A stretch of 64,000 nucleotides of DNA from Hymenobacter cellulosivorans (GCF_022919135.1 NZ_CP095049.1:3042501-3106500); one strand, 5' to 3'; positions 45,063 through 54,265 are shown, counted from the first letter of the stretch. A program made the numbers and translations. Notes: a model not told the origin generated them from the letters alone.

Positions 45063-46065
45063 AGGAGACGTTGACAGGGGCATGGAGACGTTGCTGAGCA
45101 GCGGCGAGGCGGCGAGAATATTGTGCAGTGTTTGCATGGGGATTGGTAAGCCAGAGGCTGTATTTGCGTTTTGTTTCGGGATAGGTTAGCCCCTGAGTGC
45201 CGTTCTTGATAGCGGCATGCAGAAGAGCCAAGCTGAATTCTTCGTTGTATTCGGCCAACTCATCGACCTGCATCTGGAAAGATTCCACAGTCAATGGGCG
45301 GCCCCGTTTCTGGCGGAAGGTGACCCAAGAAGTGAACACATCGCGGAGCTGCTGAGTCGCCCCGGCAGGGAACTGCAGGCTAGCCAGCAATGCCAGTGCA
45401 GCTTGCTGGGAAGGCTTGGGCGACAGCAGTGGGGAAGAAGGAGGGGCGGCCGCAACAGGGGAGGATGAAGGGGCTGACGTCAGGTCTTTAGCTGAGGCAG
45501 ATTCTTCCCCTATTCCCAATTTTTTTTGAGGCGCAGCCCGAGCTGCGCTACCCCCGATAGGGGTTTGATTGGAATTTACTTTGGTATTTATCCTGGTATT
45601 TATGTCGGCAGATTTCGCAGGGACTCCTTGCGGATTCTGCAGGGACTCGTTGCGGAATTCGCAGGCACTTTCCGCAGAATCTGCCGGCTCAGCAGCCTCT
45701 TGTTCCTGCGGATTCCGCAGGGACTTTTCCTGTGCCGAAGCTGGGCTAGGGTTGGGGAGTTTAGGAATCAGCAGGCGCTTCTGGCGGGCTTTCGGGTCGA
45801 AGCTCCGGGTAAGCAGGTCGTAGCTGTTCAGCTGCTTGATAGCGTCGCCGACAGTACGAATACCAATGCCCAGGCGCAGTGCGAAGTGCTCGTCGCTGGC
45901 GAAGACTTTGCCGCTGACTTTATAGAGGTCCAGTACTTCAGCCAAGATGAGCTTGGCGGTGAGCGTAATGTCCGGAAGGGCCAGGACTTCTGCCGGAACG
46001 ATCAGGGCGCGGGATTTACGCGCCGCTTGGGCCGAGGCCGAGGTAGGAGAGGAGGGCGTCTTCAT
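45049..46065 (-). CDS. Winged-helix replication-type protein
   Basis: 338 aa. The N-terminal 90 residues form a helix-turn-helix like those of plasmid and phage replication proteins (SDEHFALRLGIGIRTVGDAI, KQLNSYDLLTR). A long low-complexity linker (about 105-225), including the repeated ESLQNP/KSLRNP phrase, leads to a C-terminal helical domain (about 235-300) that resembles DnaD-type helicase-loading proteins. It is coupled to the DnaC-like gene by overlap. It would initiate replication or maintenance of the excised element. Confidence 0.72.
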   Translation of the reverse strand: MKTPSSPTSASAQAARKSRALIVPAEVLALPDITLTAKLILAEVLDLYKVSGKVFASDEHFALRLGIGIRTVGDAIKQLNSYDLLTRSFDPKARQKRLLIPKLPNPSPASAQEKSLRNPQEQEAAEPADSAESACEFRNESLQNPQGVPAKSADINTRINTKVNSNQTPIGGSAARAAPQKKLGIGEESASAKDLTSAPSSSPVAAAPPSSPLLSPKPSQQAALALLASLQFPAGATQQLRDVFTSWVTFRQKRGRPLTVESFQMQVDELAEYNEEFSLALLHAAIKNGTQGLTYPETKRKYSLWLTNPHANTAQYSRRLAAAQQRLHAPVNVSYGQL

Positions 46066-46172
46066 TAGGCGAGGTCCTCCTGCTGATCGGTAGAAATTGA
46101 GCCCAGCTCAACCTGGCGGCTAAAGGCCGCAATAGCTTCTATATCCTGGCGCCAATAGTTCGATATTTGACT

Positions 46173-46184
46173 AGTTGGGCCCAC
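46173..46184. repeat. attR core, copy of the tRNA 3' terminal 12 bp
   Basis: AGTTGGGCCCAC, identical to 2933-2944. The word GTTCGAT, present in the tRNA T-loop, also lies just upstream (46158-46164) but with different spacing, so the wider match is imperfect. A terminator begins about 10 bp downstream. Confidence 0.55.
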
Positions 46185-46192
46185 GTGTATTG

Positions 46193-46232
46193 GTTAAAAA
46201 GCCTCTCCAAGCCTCTTGGGGAGGCTTTTTTA
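46193..46232 (+). terminator. Terminator just outside the putative attR
   Basis: A 15-bp stem with one wobble (AAAAGCCTCTCCAAG and CTTGGGGAGGCTTTT) followed by T residues. If the element model is right, this is the original terminator of the CAU tRNA, now 43 kb away from it. Confidence 0.8.
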
Positions 46233-46336
46233 GTTTTGTAGGTAAAACATAGGTAAAACAACTGTCAATTACAGTAATAGCTGCACCAATACATCTTTGT
46301 CAATGGTCTGAAAAGGTTTTACTCCCTGCAGTTTCA

Positions 46337-46375
46337 CAGAAAAGCCCTTCACGTTGCCGGGAAGGGCTTTTTTTG
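46337..46375 (+). terminator. Second terminator near the element boundary
   Basis: AAAAGCCCTTC and GAAGGGCTTTTTTT pair around a 10-nt loop with a T-run; a strong rho-independent terminator. Confidence 0.75.
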
Positions 46376-46376
46376 T

Positions 46377-46703
46377 TTATTGCCAACAGTTCGAGGCAAA
46401 AAGCACAAAAAGGGAGTAGGGTAGGGGCTTGCATGTTTGTGCTAGAACCAAGCGTAGTACTTTTATCACTTCTTGCAATACAGTATCACGGCCGACTGCG
46501 ACCAACTGAAAAGGATGGTTGATTAAATATCGTTCGGTCACATAGGACGCGGCCTTCTCGGGACCCATCGGGCCACTGATGCGATGGTCCAGCTCCATGG
46601 TCTAGGGCTCATCGTCGAAGCCTGGCGTAATTTCGATGGCGGTATGAACAGGAGTCTGCTCGACTACACGGGCGGCTAGAATGACTTTAGTGTTTGTCTC
46701 CAT
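46377..46703 (-). pseudogene. Unknown small gene interrupted by an in-frame TAG
   Basis: An ATG at 46703 starts METNTKVILAARVVEQTP..., reads 33 codons to FDDEP, meets TAG (46604-46602), and continues in the same frame as TMELDHRISGPMGPEKAASY with good protein-like composition to 46377. The downstream part could restart at the ATG at 46598 (73 aa). One frame with one stop suggests a recent nonsense mutation or a sequence error. Family not recognised. Confidence 0.45.
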
Positions 46704-46773
46704 TGACTTAAGGTACTATAGTGAATGATGTCAACACAAGAAACTCCCGATTGGGCCTCAGCAAATAATTATA

Positions 46774-46995
46774 GTGTACCCTGCGGCGACGTGCCCGAAA
46801 TGCGGGTTTAAGTTTCCTGATCAATATTCATTTGCCTTACAAGCGACTGCCGATGCCACAATGACAATACGGAATCTTGGCATAGAGGCAGACTGTCTGC
46901 GATGTGGTCAAGCATTTCAGATTGAGTTAGGAGGGCTTGTCTACAATGAGGGAATAGCAACAGTGCTTGCTGGTACTGATGGTATCACCCCCTAG
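46774..46995 (+). CDS. Small zinc-ribbon protein
   Basis: 73 aa from a GTG. Two Cys pairs, CPKC and CLRC about 30 residues apart, form a zinc ribbon, followed by a short strand-rich end. An ATG at 46727 starts MSTQETPDWASANNYSV in another frame that leads towards the same protein, so the true N-terminus may have been cut off by a one-base indel near 46775. It overlaps the next gene by 17 bp. Possibly a regulator or sensor; function unknown. Confidence 0.5.
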   Translation: MYPAATCPKCGFKFPDQYSFALQATADATMTIRNLGIEADCLRCGQAFQIELGGLVYNEGIATVLAGTDGITP

Positions 46996-47347
46996 TGTAT
47001 TGCAAAGCCTAAAGGCTCTTGCCCAGCAAGCTTTAATAAACCCAGAGGCCCTTCAGAATTTCACTGCTGCAGCAAATAGCATTCAATCTTCTTTGGGAGA
47101 TAAACTGGAGGAGTACTTAAAAGGAAAACAATACACTCTCGCCTTTTTGGCCGTGTTAATCAGCGTGATTTCCCTTATGGTGTCAGGAAATGGAGAAGAC
47201 GGTTCTACAGTTATAAATAACAATTATTCTACAGTGATCAATCAGCCTATAATCGCTCCTGTTACTCAGCAGCACATCGAAAAGAAGAAGCCGGAGAGTG
47301 CAAAAAGCATTACAATCAACAAAAAGAAAAAAGGCCGAAAACGATAA
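46979..47347 (+). CDS. Small membrane protein, 122 aa
   Basis: From the ATG at 46979. A helical N-terminal part (SVLQSLKALAQQALINPEAL) leads to one transmembrane helix (TLAFLAVLISVISLMVSG), then an Asn/Gln-rich linker with the near-repeat TVINNNYSTVINQP, and a strongly lysine-rich tail. It overlaps the zinc-ribbon gene, so the two are probably coupled. Function unknown. Confidence 0.55.
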   Translation: MVSPPSVLQSLKALAQQALINPEALQNFTAAANSIQSSLGDKLEEYLKGKQYTLAFLAVLISVISLMVSGNGEDGSTVINNNYSTVINQPIIAPVTQQHIEKKKPESAKSITINKKKKGRKR

Positions 47348-47497
47348 TCATCGGCTCAAGTAAGCATAGAGGAACATGCCGAGCACGCCGGCCCATTCGT
47401 CGCGGTTTTGGCGGGGAGTTAGCATAGGACAAGAAACGCAAAAGCGCTGACAACCTAGCAGGACTTTACTTACCTTGGAGCTCCCTATTTTTTCCGC

Positions 47498-48010
47498 ATG
47501 AAAGCACTCTCTCTGACGCTCCTTCTAGCTGTCACATTCTTAGGTCAGGCCTGCAAAAAGCAGGCAGAGGAACCCAAACCGGCCACACCTATTTACGATG
47601 TAGAGATTACCTTGAAACAGCAATCGGTAGTCGGATCAGGCACTACAGGCTGGGTAGAATTGCGAGGAACACTAATGCGTGAGATATATAGTGGTAGGAC
47701 TAACATTGAGTACACATGGGACAAAATGTTTTTCTCTGCTGGCACCACTACCGAAACTGTTAAACACAGGTTTTTTGGTAACCGCCAGCTGCTTTACTTT
47801 TGCCTCTACATTCCCGGAGTCAATCTTAACAACTTTGTGAAGCCTGGACCGACTGACTGGATGGAAGCAGAACTACGAAGCAACGGTGTGTTTTTGGGTC
47901 GGCTCCGAATAGACGCGTCCACGTTTGCTTCTCCCGCTAATTTCTGGCTAGCCCCGCCGTATACTATTTCCGATCGGCTCGTTCAAGAAATTTCGATTCC
48001 TTCTCTGTAA
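47498..48010 (+). CDS. Predicted lipoprotein, 170 aa
   Basis: A type II signal peptide with lipobox LGQAC (Cys19) followed by KK, then a beta-rich domain with no recognised family. It should be anchored to the outer or inner membrane facing the periplasm. Stands alone; a weak terminator-like stem (AAAAAGCC...GGCTTTTTA, about 48030-48062) follows. Confidence 0.8.
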   Translation: MKALSLTLLLAVTFLGQACKKQAEEPKPATPIYDVEITLKQQSVVGSGTTGWVELRGTLMREIYSGRTNIEYTWDKMFFSAGTTTETVKHRFFGNRQLLYFCLYIPGVNLNNFVKPGPTDWMEAELRSNGVFLGRLRIDASTFASPANFWLAPPYTISDRLVQEISIPSL

Positions 48011-48059
48011 GTAGCTCGCGTTCGAGCATAAAAAGCCTTGGCCATCCCGTCAGGGCTTT

Positions 48060-48335
48060 TTATGTTGGGAGGTCATCCAACTTGATGTACACTGCATAAT
48101 CCTCTAAGCACGTTCGACTGGTGAACGTGCGCGTCCTGAGCAGTTCGTTGGTGTCGGGGTCGTAGTACACCTCAGCGAAGAACATGCCCATGTGAGAGAG
48201 GTTCACAGCCTCCTCTTCCTCCCAGCGCGTGGACAGGAAGTTTCCTTCGTCTCAGATGGTAGCCCCTGCTCAGGGAAGGCATAGTGGGAGAGGAGTTTGC
48301 AGGTGGTTTCTATAGCTGCTCGTTGGGTGCGTAAT
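48060..48335 (-). pseudogene. Frameshifted remnant of an unknown protein
   Basis: The minus strand reads ETTCKLLSHYAFPEQGLPSE, shifts by one base near 48250, and continues GNFLSTRWEEEEAVNLSHMG then MFFAEVYYDPDTNELLRTRT to a TAA at 48060. The coherent protein sense on both sides of one shift suggests an unknown gene of at least 90 codons, broken or missequenced. No start was found. Confidence 0.4.
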
Positions 48336-48738
48336 TGGCACCTTGGAAAAGGTAGAGTCTACGCCCGGAAAAGGTAAGTGCTTGTGGATGGGAACAAAGG
48401 AAAGATGTGGCCCTAAACTGTCCAGCCTATTTAGACCACCTCAACCCCTATTATGTGCCGACCGAAAATGGAGCAGCCCTGAAACTACTCGGTAGTTCTT
48501 AGGCTGCTCGCCACCCGAGAGTGGCGGCCCGCCAGCTGATGCGCCTGGAATAAAGAGCTAAAGTTAGGATGGAGTGTGGGTGCAAAGCAATTCGTTACGC
48601 GAGCCATAATTATTTTTTGATGGCGAAAGGAATGGCAAAAGCGCGTCGTTTAGCCCGTTAGGTCGAAAATAGAATTGAGGAAAGCGGTGCGAAAAAAAAA
48701 TTACTATTACCAATGAATGGCCGGGCGTAACAATGCCG

Positions 48739-48746
48739 TAGTTTTG
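48739..48746 (+). promoter_or_regulatory. Bacteroidota -7 type promoter box
   Basis: TAGTTTTG matches TAnnTTTG. No good -33 TTG is visible at the usual distance. Transcription would start near 48752. The stretch 48336-48738 before it holds no gene I can support. Confidence 0.4.
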
Positions 48747-48751
48747 CATCA

Positions 48752-48930
48752 TGCTTCAACCAAAAAACTTGTTGATGAAGCGTGGGGCCCTGCTCGGCAG
48801 GGAACCGCGAGTGGACCGGCAGGTCTTCGCTACCATCGGTTCTCCCGATTTTGCCTCTGGTTCTGATATTTCCGTTGTTTTTTCTGGGTGTTGCCTCTCC
48901 ACCGTTTCGGATTCCGAAACGGTTTTTTTA
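48752..48930 (+). ncRNA. Possible small RNA or pyrB leader with terminator
   Basis: About 180 nt bounded by a TAnnTTTG box and a perfect terminator (stem 48901-48910/48914-48923). Inside, CCCTGC and GCAGGG form a tight hairpin near 48790. Neither strand carries a convincing gene. It could be an independent small RNA (the length would suit a 6S-type RNA) or an attenuator leader 200 bp before pyrB. I could not confirm a family structure by eye. Confidence 0.3.
48901..48930 (+). terminator. Perfect 10-bp terminator hairpin upstream of pyrB
   Basis: ACCGTTTCGG, a 3-nt loop, CCGAAACGGT, then seven T residues. The following 48931-49130 has no gene and should hold the promoter of pyrB. Confidence 0.85.
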
Positions 48931-49130
48931 TGTCCCTTGAGTTCGTTGGCTGCTGTCCCGCAGCCCCTGCATGCCTCCCACGGATACCAATATTCTCGCC
49001 GCCAACCGTGGCGGTTGCTACCAGCGCCTCGGCCGAAGGCGGTAGTCGATTTCTTCGTCATGGGTAGTGGCAGATAAGACTTCACATTGTCCGTTTTAGC
49101 TAGACAACTTCACTTTTCCTCAACTCCGGT

Positions 49131-50107
49131 ATGGCACGTAAAGACCTGCTTGACATCGCATCCCTTCACCGTGAGGAAATCGAGTTCCTACTCGACCAAT
49201 CCACGTCGTTTAAGAAATTGTTCACCCACTCGGTGAAAAAAATCCCGGCCCTGGAGGGCAAGTCCGTGCTCATGCTCTTCTATGAGGCCAGCACCCGGAC
49301 GCACTCTTCCTTCGAGGTTGCGGCCAAACGCCTCTCGGCGGAGGTCACCAATTTCGACGTCGCCCACTCCTCCATCACCAAGGGCGAGTCGGTGCGCGAG
49401 ACAATTGAGACGCTCCAGGCGATGCGCACCGACTACATCGTCGTTCGCCACAGTCATCCCGGCCTGCCCGGCATGATTGCCCGCCAAACTACGGCGTCGG
49501 TTATCAATGCCGGCGACGGGGCGCATGAGCATCCCACCCAGGCCCTGCTGGACGCCTTCACCATCAAGGAAAAATTCCCCGACCCCCGAGGCAAAAAAGT
49601 CCTCATCATCGGGGATATTCTCCATTCCCGCGTGGCGCGCTCCACCAGTACTCTACTTCAAAAGCTGGGCGTTGAAGTCGCTTACCTGGGCCCGGGGTCA
49701 CTGGTGCCCAAGTATGTCCCGGAAAGTATCCCCCGCTTCACCGATTACGAGGCGGCCATGGCCTGGGCGCCTGATGTGGTGTATCTGCTCCGCGTGCAGA
49801 TGGAGCGCCAGGATGTGCAGTTTTTCCCCAGCGTCCGCGAATACCACCGGGTCTACGGCATTACCACCGCCCGGCTGGCCGAAATCCGCGACCGGGGCCT
49901 CTACATCATGCACCCCGGCCCGTGAACCGCGGGGTGGAGCTGTGCGACGCCGTCATGGACTATGAGCGCAGCCTGATCACCAACCAGGTCGAAAACGGCA
50001 TCTCTATTCGCATGGCCGTACTCGACTGGCTCACGCCGGGCGGAGAATTTCCGAAACAGGAATCGTATGCCGCGCAGCAGGCTAGTTCGAAGTTAGTTAT
50101 GCCCTAG
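49131..50107 (+). CDS. pyrB: Aspartate carbamoyltransferase catalytic subunit, with one frameshift
   Basis: The carbamoyl phosphate motif [21 protein letters not shown] and the C-terminal LYIMHPGP then VNRGVELC identify PyrB, which joins carbamoyl phosphate and aspartate in pyrimidine synthesis. The frame breaks after HPGP (near 49922) where one G is missing from CCCGTGAAC; adding it joins the 264-aa and C-terminal pieces into about 325 aa, normal length. It may be a real pseudogene or a sequencing error. It is followed after 77 bp by pyrC. The sequence looks more like Verrucomicrobia/Opitutus enzymes than Bacteroidota, by memory only. Confidence 0.9.
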
Positions 50108-50184
50108 CTGCCGGCCGCGCGGCTTACCCCATTCTTCAATTTACATCTCTCACAACCCTTGCGGTTACCAGCAATTATCACTTC

Positions 50185-51461
50185 ATGCTTCTCCTTCAAA
50201 ACGCCCGCATTGCCTCCGAAAATTCACCTGTGCTTCTCGAGAGCGATGTTCTGATTGTGGAAGGAAAAATTCAGGATATCGGCAAAAGCCTAGCCGTTCC
50301 CGAGGGGGCCCGCGTCATCGACGCGCGGGGCCGGGTGCTTATGCCGGGCATGTTTGATGCCCACGTCCATTTCCGTGCCCCGGCTTTGAAAACAAGGAAA
50401 CCATCACTACGGGCAGCGAGGCGGCTATTAATGGCGGCGTTACCGGTGTGGTGATGATGCCGAACACCCGCCCGGCCCTCGACTCGGCCAGCTCGGTAGC
50501 CAGTGTGCTGGAAAATGCCAAGCACCGGTCCCGCATTCCGGTGTACACCTCCGGCTGCGTCACTAAGAACCGCGAGGGCAAGGAACTGGCAGAAATTGAG
50601 GGCATGCGTGAGCTCGGGGTGAAAATGCTTACCGACGACGGCGATACCACTAGCGACCCGGCCGTGCTGCTGCGGGCTATGCAGTATGCCACCGAGTTCG
50701 GGATGTTTTTCGCCAGCCACTGCGAGGTGCCGGAGCTGGCCGGGCCGCGTGCCCTGAACGAAGGAGTGATGAGCTATCGGCTCGGCATCAAAGGCTCGCC
50801 GGCGTGCGCGGAGGAAATTATTATCGACCGCGACATCCGCCTGGCCCACGCAGCGGGCGCGCACGTGCACATCCAGCACGTGTCCAGCAAGCTCGGCATG
50901 GAAACCATTCGTTGGTGGAAATCCCGCGGCGATGTGAAGGTGACGGCCGAAGTGGCTCCGCACCACCTGCTATTCACCGACGAGCACATCGGCGACTACG
51001 ACACGAACTACAAGATGAACCCACCGCTGCGCACGCAGGCCGATTGTGATGCCCTGCTCCAAGGGCTCATCGAAGGGGTCTTCGACCTGATTGCTACCGA
51101 CCATGCGCCACATACGCCGTTCGAAAAAGCCCAGGATTTCATCAGTGCGCCTAATGGCATCACCGGCCTGGATACAGCTCTGGTGTCGCTCCATCACTTC
51201 TTCGTAGAGCCTGGAAAATTCGGGTGGGACCTGGTGGTAAAGCGCTACTCGGCGGAGCCCCGCCGCCTGATGGGCTTGCCGGTACCCACCATCGAAGTTG
51301 GCCAACAAGCCGAATGCGTCTTGTTCGATACCGAAGCGGAAACGACCTTCACGCGGGAGTTCATGAAATCCAAATCCCAGAACACGCCCTTCATCGACCA
51401 GACGTTGAAAGGCCGGGTAGACTTGGTGATTTTGGGTTCGGAAATCCTGCTGGAGCGCTAA
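50185..51461 (+). CDS. pyrC: Dihydroorotase, with one frameshift
   Basis: Class I amidohydrolase: metal ligands in DAHVHFR (about 57-63), HVSSK, EVAPHHLL and the catalytic DHAPH near the C-terminus, with a following FISAPNGITGLDTAL. It cyclises carbamoyl aspartate, the step after PyrB. A single C is missing near 50378 (CGTGCCCCGGC), so the first 70 residues and the remaining 350 lie in different frames; corrected length is about 425 aa. Followed by a terminator. As with pyrB, its style recalls Opitutales enzymes. Confidence 0.9.
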
Positions 51462-51546
51462 CCGTTCGTTGTGCTGAGACCTGTTTTTCCGGCTTGACCC
51501 CAAATTTCGCCGTGCCGCTTGTGTTGCAGCAGTAGATTTGTGGCCG

Positions 51547-51586
51547 CGGGAAGGGGTTTCTAACCAGATACCCTTTCCCGTTTTTT
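51547..51586 (+). terminator. Terminator after pyrC
   Basis: Stem CGGGAAGGGGT and ACCCTTTCCCG (one wobble) around a 12-nt loop, followed by six T residues. It separates the pyrBC and purEK blocks. Confidence 0.8.
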
Positions 51587-51709
51587 CAACAGCGGGGCAA
51601 TGCGCAGCCCAACCGCCAGCGGTCCGGATGCGGGTTTTGGCCGCGACCAGGCTCAAACCACATTTTTTCGACTGCCTGGGGATGTCCAGCCCCCTTTACC
51701 AGACCCACT

Positions 51710-52243
51710 ATGAGTACCCTTCTCCCATCCGACACCCCCAGCCTTAGCACCGACCCGGGCAAGCCACTGATCGGCGTGGTCATGGGTTCCAGCAGCGACT
51801 GGGATACCATGCAGCATGCCGTGCAGATTCTCACGCACTTTGGCGTGGCCCACGAAGCGCGCGTGGTGTCGGCCCACCGCATGCCCGACGACTTGTTTGC
51901 CTATGCCGAGCAAGCCGGCCCACGCGGCTTGCAGGCCATCATTGCCGGTGCTGGTGGGGCCGCTCACTTACCAGGTATGCTGGCCGCCAAAACCACCGTG
52001 CCCGTGCTGGGGGTGCCCGTGGCCAGTCGCCACTTACAGGGGGTTGACTCGCTGCACAGCATCGTGCAAATGCCCAAAGGGGTGCCCGTGGCCACGTTTG
52101 CCATTGGCACTGCCGGGGCCGCTAATGCCGCGCTGTTCGCCGTCAGCCTGCTGGCCCTGCACGACCCGGGCCTAGCGGCCAAGCTGCAGGCGTTCCGCGC
52201 CGAACAAACGGAAGCCGCTCGCGCCATGACGCTACCCGTATGA
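51710..52243 (+). CDS. purE: N5-carboxyaminoimidazole ribonucleotide mutase
   Basis: 177 aa with the class I PurE signature: [23 protein letters not shown] with the catalytic His, [13 protein letters not shown] and [20 protein letters not shown]. It converts N5-CAIR to CAIR in purine synthesis. A short low-complexity N-terminal extension precedes the domain. Its stop overlaps the start of purK (ATGA). The wording of the motifs is close to Burkholderiales proteins, suggesting transfer. Confidence 0.94.
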   Translation: MSTLLPSDTPSLSTDPGKPLIGVVMGSSSDWDTMQHAVQILTHFGVAHEARVVSAHRMPDDLFAYAEQAGPRGLQAIIAGAGGAAHLPGMLAAKTTVPVLGVPVASRHLQGVDSLHSIVQMPKGVPVATFAIGTAGAANAALFAVSLLALHDPGLAAKLQAFRAEQTEAARAMTLPV

Positions 52244-53489
52244 ACACCGATAGTCATATTGCAGCCATGACCCCGATTCTCCCGGGCAGTGTGGACGCCA
52301 CTGGCCAGCGGGCCACCCTGGGAGTACTGGGGGCGGCCAGCTGGGCCGGATGTTTGTGCATGCTGCCCAGCGCCTGGGGTACTTTACTGCCGTGCTGGAG
52401 CCTGATGCGCAAAGTCCGGCCGGGCTGGTGAGTCACCACCACATCCAAACCGACTATAACGACCCGGCTGGGCTGGCGCAACTGGCCCACCTGTGCCAGG
52501 CCATCACCACCGAGTTTGAAAACGTGCCGGCTCAGGCCCTGCAAACGCTGGCGCTAACCCGCCCCGTAGCGCCTAGCGCGGCCGTGGTGGGCATTGCCCA
52601 AAACCGCATCGAGGAAAAAGCCCACTTCACCGCCTGCACTGACGTGTCAGGGGTGACCTGCGCGCCCTATGCGGTGATTGAAACGCTGGCCCAACTGCAG
52701 GCCGTTCAAGCCGACCGGGCAGATTTGCTGCCCGGTATCCTGAAAACCGCGCGCATGGGCTACGACGGCAAGGGTCAGGTCCGCATTAAGACCATCACTG
52801 AACTGGCTGCTGCCTGGGCGGAGCTGGGCGGCGTAGCCTGCGTGCTGGAAAAGATGTTGCCGCTTACCGCCGAGTACTCGGTGCTGGTGGCACGCGGCTG
52901 GGACGGGCAAGTGGTCAGCTTCGCCCCGCAGCGCAACGTGCACGTTGAGGGCATTTTGGCCGTGACCCACGCCTACGAAGGAAATATGCCGCACGTCCTG
53001 GCAACCAGGGCCCGCGACGCGGCTGTTTCCATTGCGCAGCATCTTGGTTATGTCGGGGTGCTGTGCGTTGAGTTTTTTGTGGTAGACGACGGCAGTGAGC
53101 ACGGCGGTCTGGTGGTCAACGAGATGGCCCCGCGCCCGCACAACAGCGGCCACTACACTCTGGACGCCTGTGACGCGTCGCAGTTTGACCTGCAGGTCTA
53201 TGCCATGGCGGGTTTACCCTTGCCGCAGCCGCGCCAGCATTCCCCGGCCATCATGCTCAACCTGCTGGGTGACGTGTGGTTTAACGCCAGTGGCCAACCG
53301 CGGGAGCCAGACTGGCGCTCCGTGCTGAGCCTACCGGGCACACACCTGCACCTGTACGGCAAGGAGCACGCGCGCATAGGCCGCAAGATGGGCCATCTGA
53401 CCATCACTGGTCCGGATGTAGCCAGTGTCAAAACCGTGGCACGGCGCGCCGCTGTTTTACTTGGCTTGCCGGGGCTGGACGCCATCTAG
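52240..53489 (+). CDS. purK: N5-carboxyaminoimidazole ribonucleotide synthase, with one frameshift
   Basis: ATP-grasp enzyme: after a start overlapping purE, TLGVLG should continue [18 protein letters not shown], but one G is missing from the G-run near 52329, which splits the gene. The remainder is intact, with [16 protein letters not shown] sequence, [29 protein letters not shown] and [15 protein letters not shown]. It supplies N5-CAIR for PurE using ATP and bicarbonate. Corrected length is about 416 aa. Beta-proteobacterial in style, like purE. Confidence 0.9.
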
Positions 53490-53506
53490 GTGCCCGGCGG
53501 CCCGCT

Positions 53507-54265
53507 TTAATCGACGGGCATCCCGGCCACGAATAGCACCTGTCCCGTGATAAACCCGGCGGCCTCCGATGCGAAAAACGCGACGGCATGCGCCACGTCG
53601 GCTGGGGTGCCGGCCCGGTTTACGGGAATCTGCTGGATGGCCTGGTGCAGGTGGGCTTCCAGGGTAAGGCCTTTCCGGCGGGCGGTGGCTTCCGTCATCG
53701 CCGTGACGACGAGCCCGGGAGCCACTACGTTGGCCGTAATCCCATAGGGTCCCAATTCGACGGCCAGAGATTTAATGAAGCCGTGCATTCCTGCTTTGGC
53801 CGCACAGTAGTTGGCTCGGTCCCGGTGACCCTGCGCCGAGATACTGGATATGTTGACGATGCGGCCCCAGCCAGCGGCCTTCATGCCCGGCAGGCACGCT
53901 TTCGTCAGCAAAAAGCTGCCTCGCAAGTGTACGGCGATGACCTCATCCCAGTCCTGGACCGATATGGCCGCCAGGGGGCCGTCGCGGGCAAACCCGGCAT
54001 TATTGACTACGATAGCCGGCGCGCCAACCTCGGAAGTAATATGCTCCACTGCCTCGGCTACGGCCTGTTCGTTCGCGACGTCGGCCCCCACGGCCAGGGC
54101 TTGCCCGCCGGCCTGCTCGATGGCCGCGACCGTGCGGTGTCCCGCCTGCGCGGTTTGGTCCAGCACAATCACTAGGCACCCATCAGCGGCGAGGCGTTGC
54201 GCGATTCCCGCCCCAATGCCTTGGGCGGCGCCGGTTACGAGGGCTATTTTGGGGGTTGAATGCAT
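53507..54265 (-). CDS. Short-chain dehydrogenase/reductase (FabG-like)
   Basis: 252 aa Rossmann-fold SDR with the cofactor motif TGAAQGIG (residues 11-18), NNAG (near 90), catalytic Ser in NISSISAQG and YCAAK with the Tyr-x-x-x-Lys pair. The tail DVAHAVAFFASEAAGFITGQ is typical of acetoacetyl-CoA or 3-oxoacyl reductases. Substrate unknown. Convergent with purK and 68 bp downstream of the GNAT stop on the same strand. Confidence 0.9.
   Translation of the reverse strand: MHSTPKIALVTGAAQGIGAGIAQRLAADGCLVIVLDQTAQAGHRTVAAIEQAGGQALAVGADVANEQAVAEAVEHITSEVGAPAIVVNNAGFARDGPLAAISVQDWDEVIAVHLRGSFLLTKACLPGMKAAGWGRIVNISSISAQGHRDRANYCAAKAGMHGFIKSLAVELGPYGITANVVAPGLVVTAMTEATARRKGLTLEAHLHQAIQQIPVNRAGTPADVAHAVAFFASEAAGFITGQVLFVAGMPVD

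Larger units (their letters stand above)
2933..46184. mobile_element. Putative ~43-kb tRNA-integrated element carrying a defence island
   Basis: The left boundary is the 3' end of the CAU tRNA, where a large serine recombinase gene ends inside the tRNA. The right boundary is a direct repeat of the tRNA terminal bases AGTTGGGCCCAC at 46173-46184, followed by two terminators that could be the tRNA's original downstream sequence. The recombinase lies at one end and a replication-like pair (winged-helix protein plus DnaC-like ATPase) at the other, which become neighbours on an excised circle. Cargo includes BREX, McrBC and several nucleases. No conjugation genes are visible, so it would be an island or mobilisable element rather than a full ICE. 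The core is only 12 bp, so the extent is inferred. Confidence 0.6.

Noticed and set aside
2933..46184. Prophage
   Set aside because: No capsid, terminase, portal, tail or lysis genes; only integration and replication-like genes.
2933..46184. Complete conjugative element
   Set aside because: No relaxase, coupling protein or Tra genes were found, so transfer would need a helper.
48756..49085. Overlapping 108- and 109-codon frames on both strands upstream of pyrB
   Set aside because: Both cross the terminator and neither shows domain sense; the region is better read as leader or small RNA.
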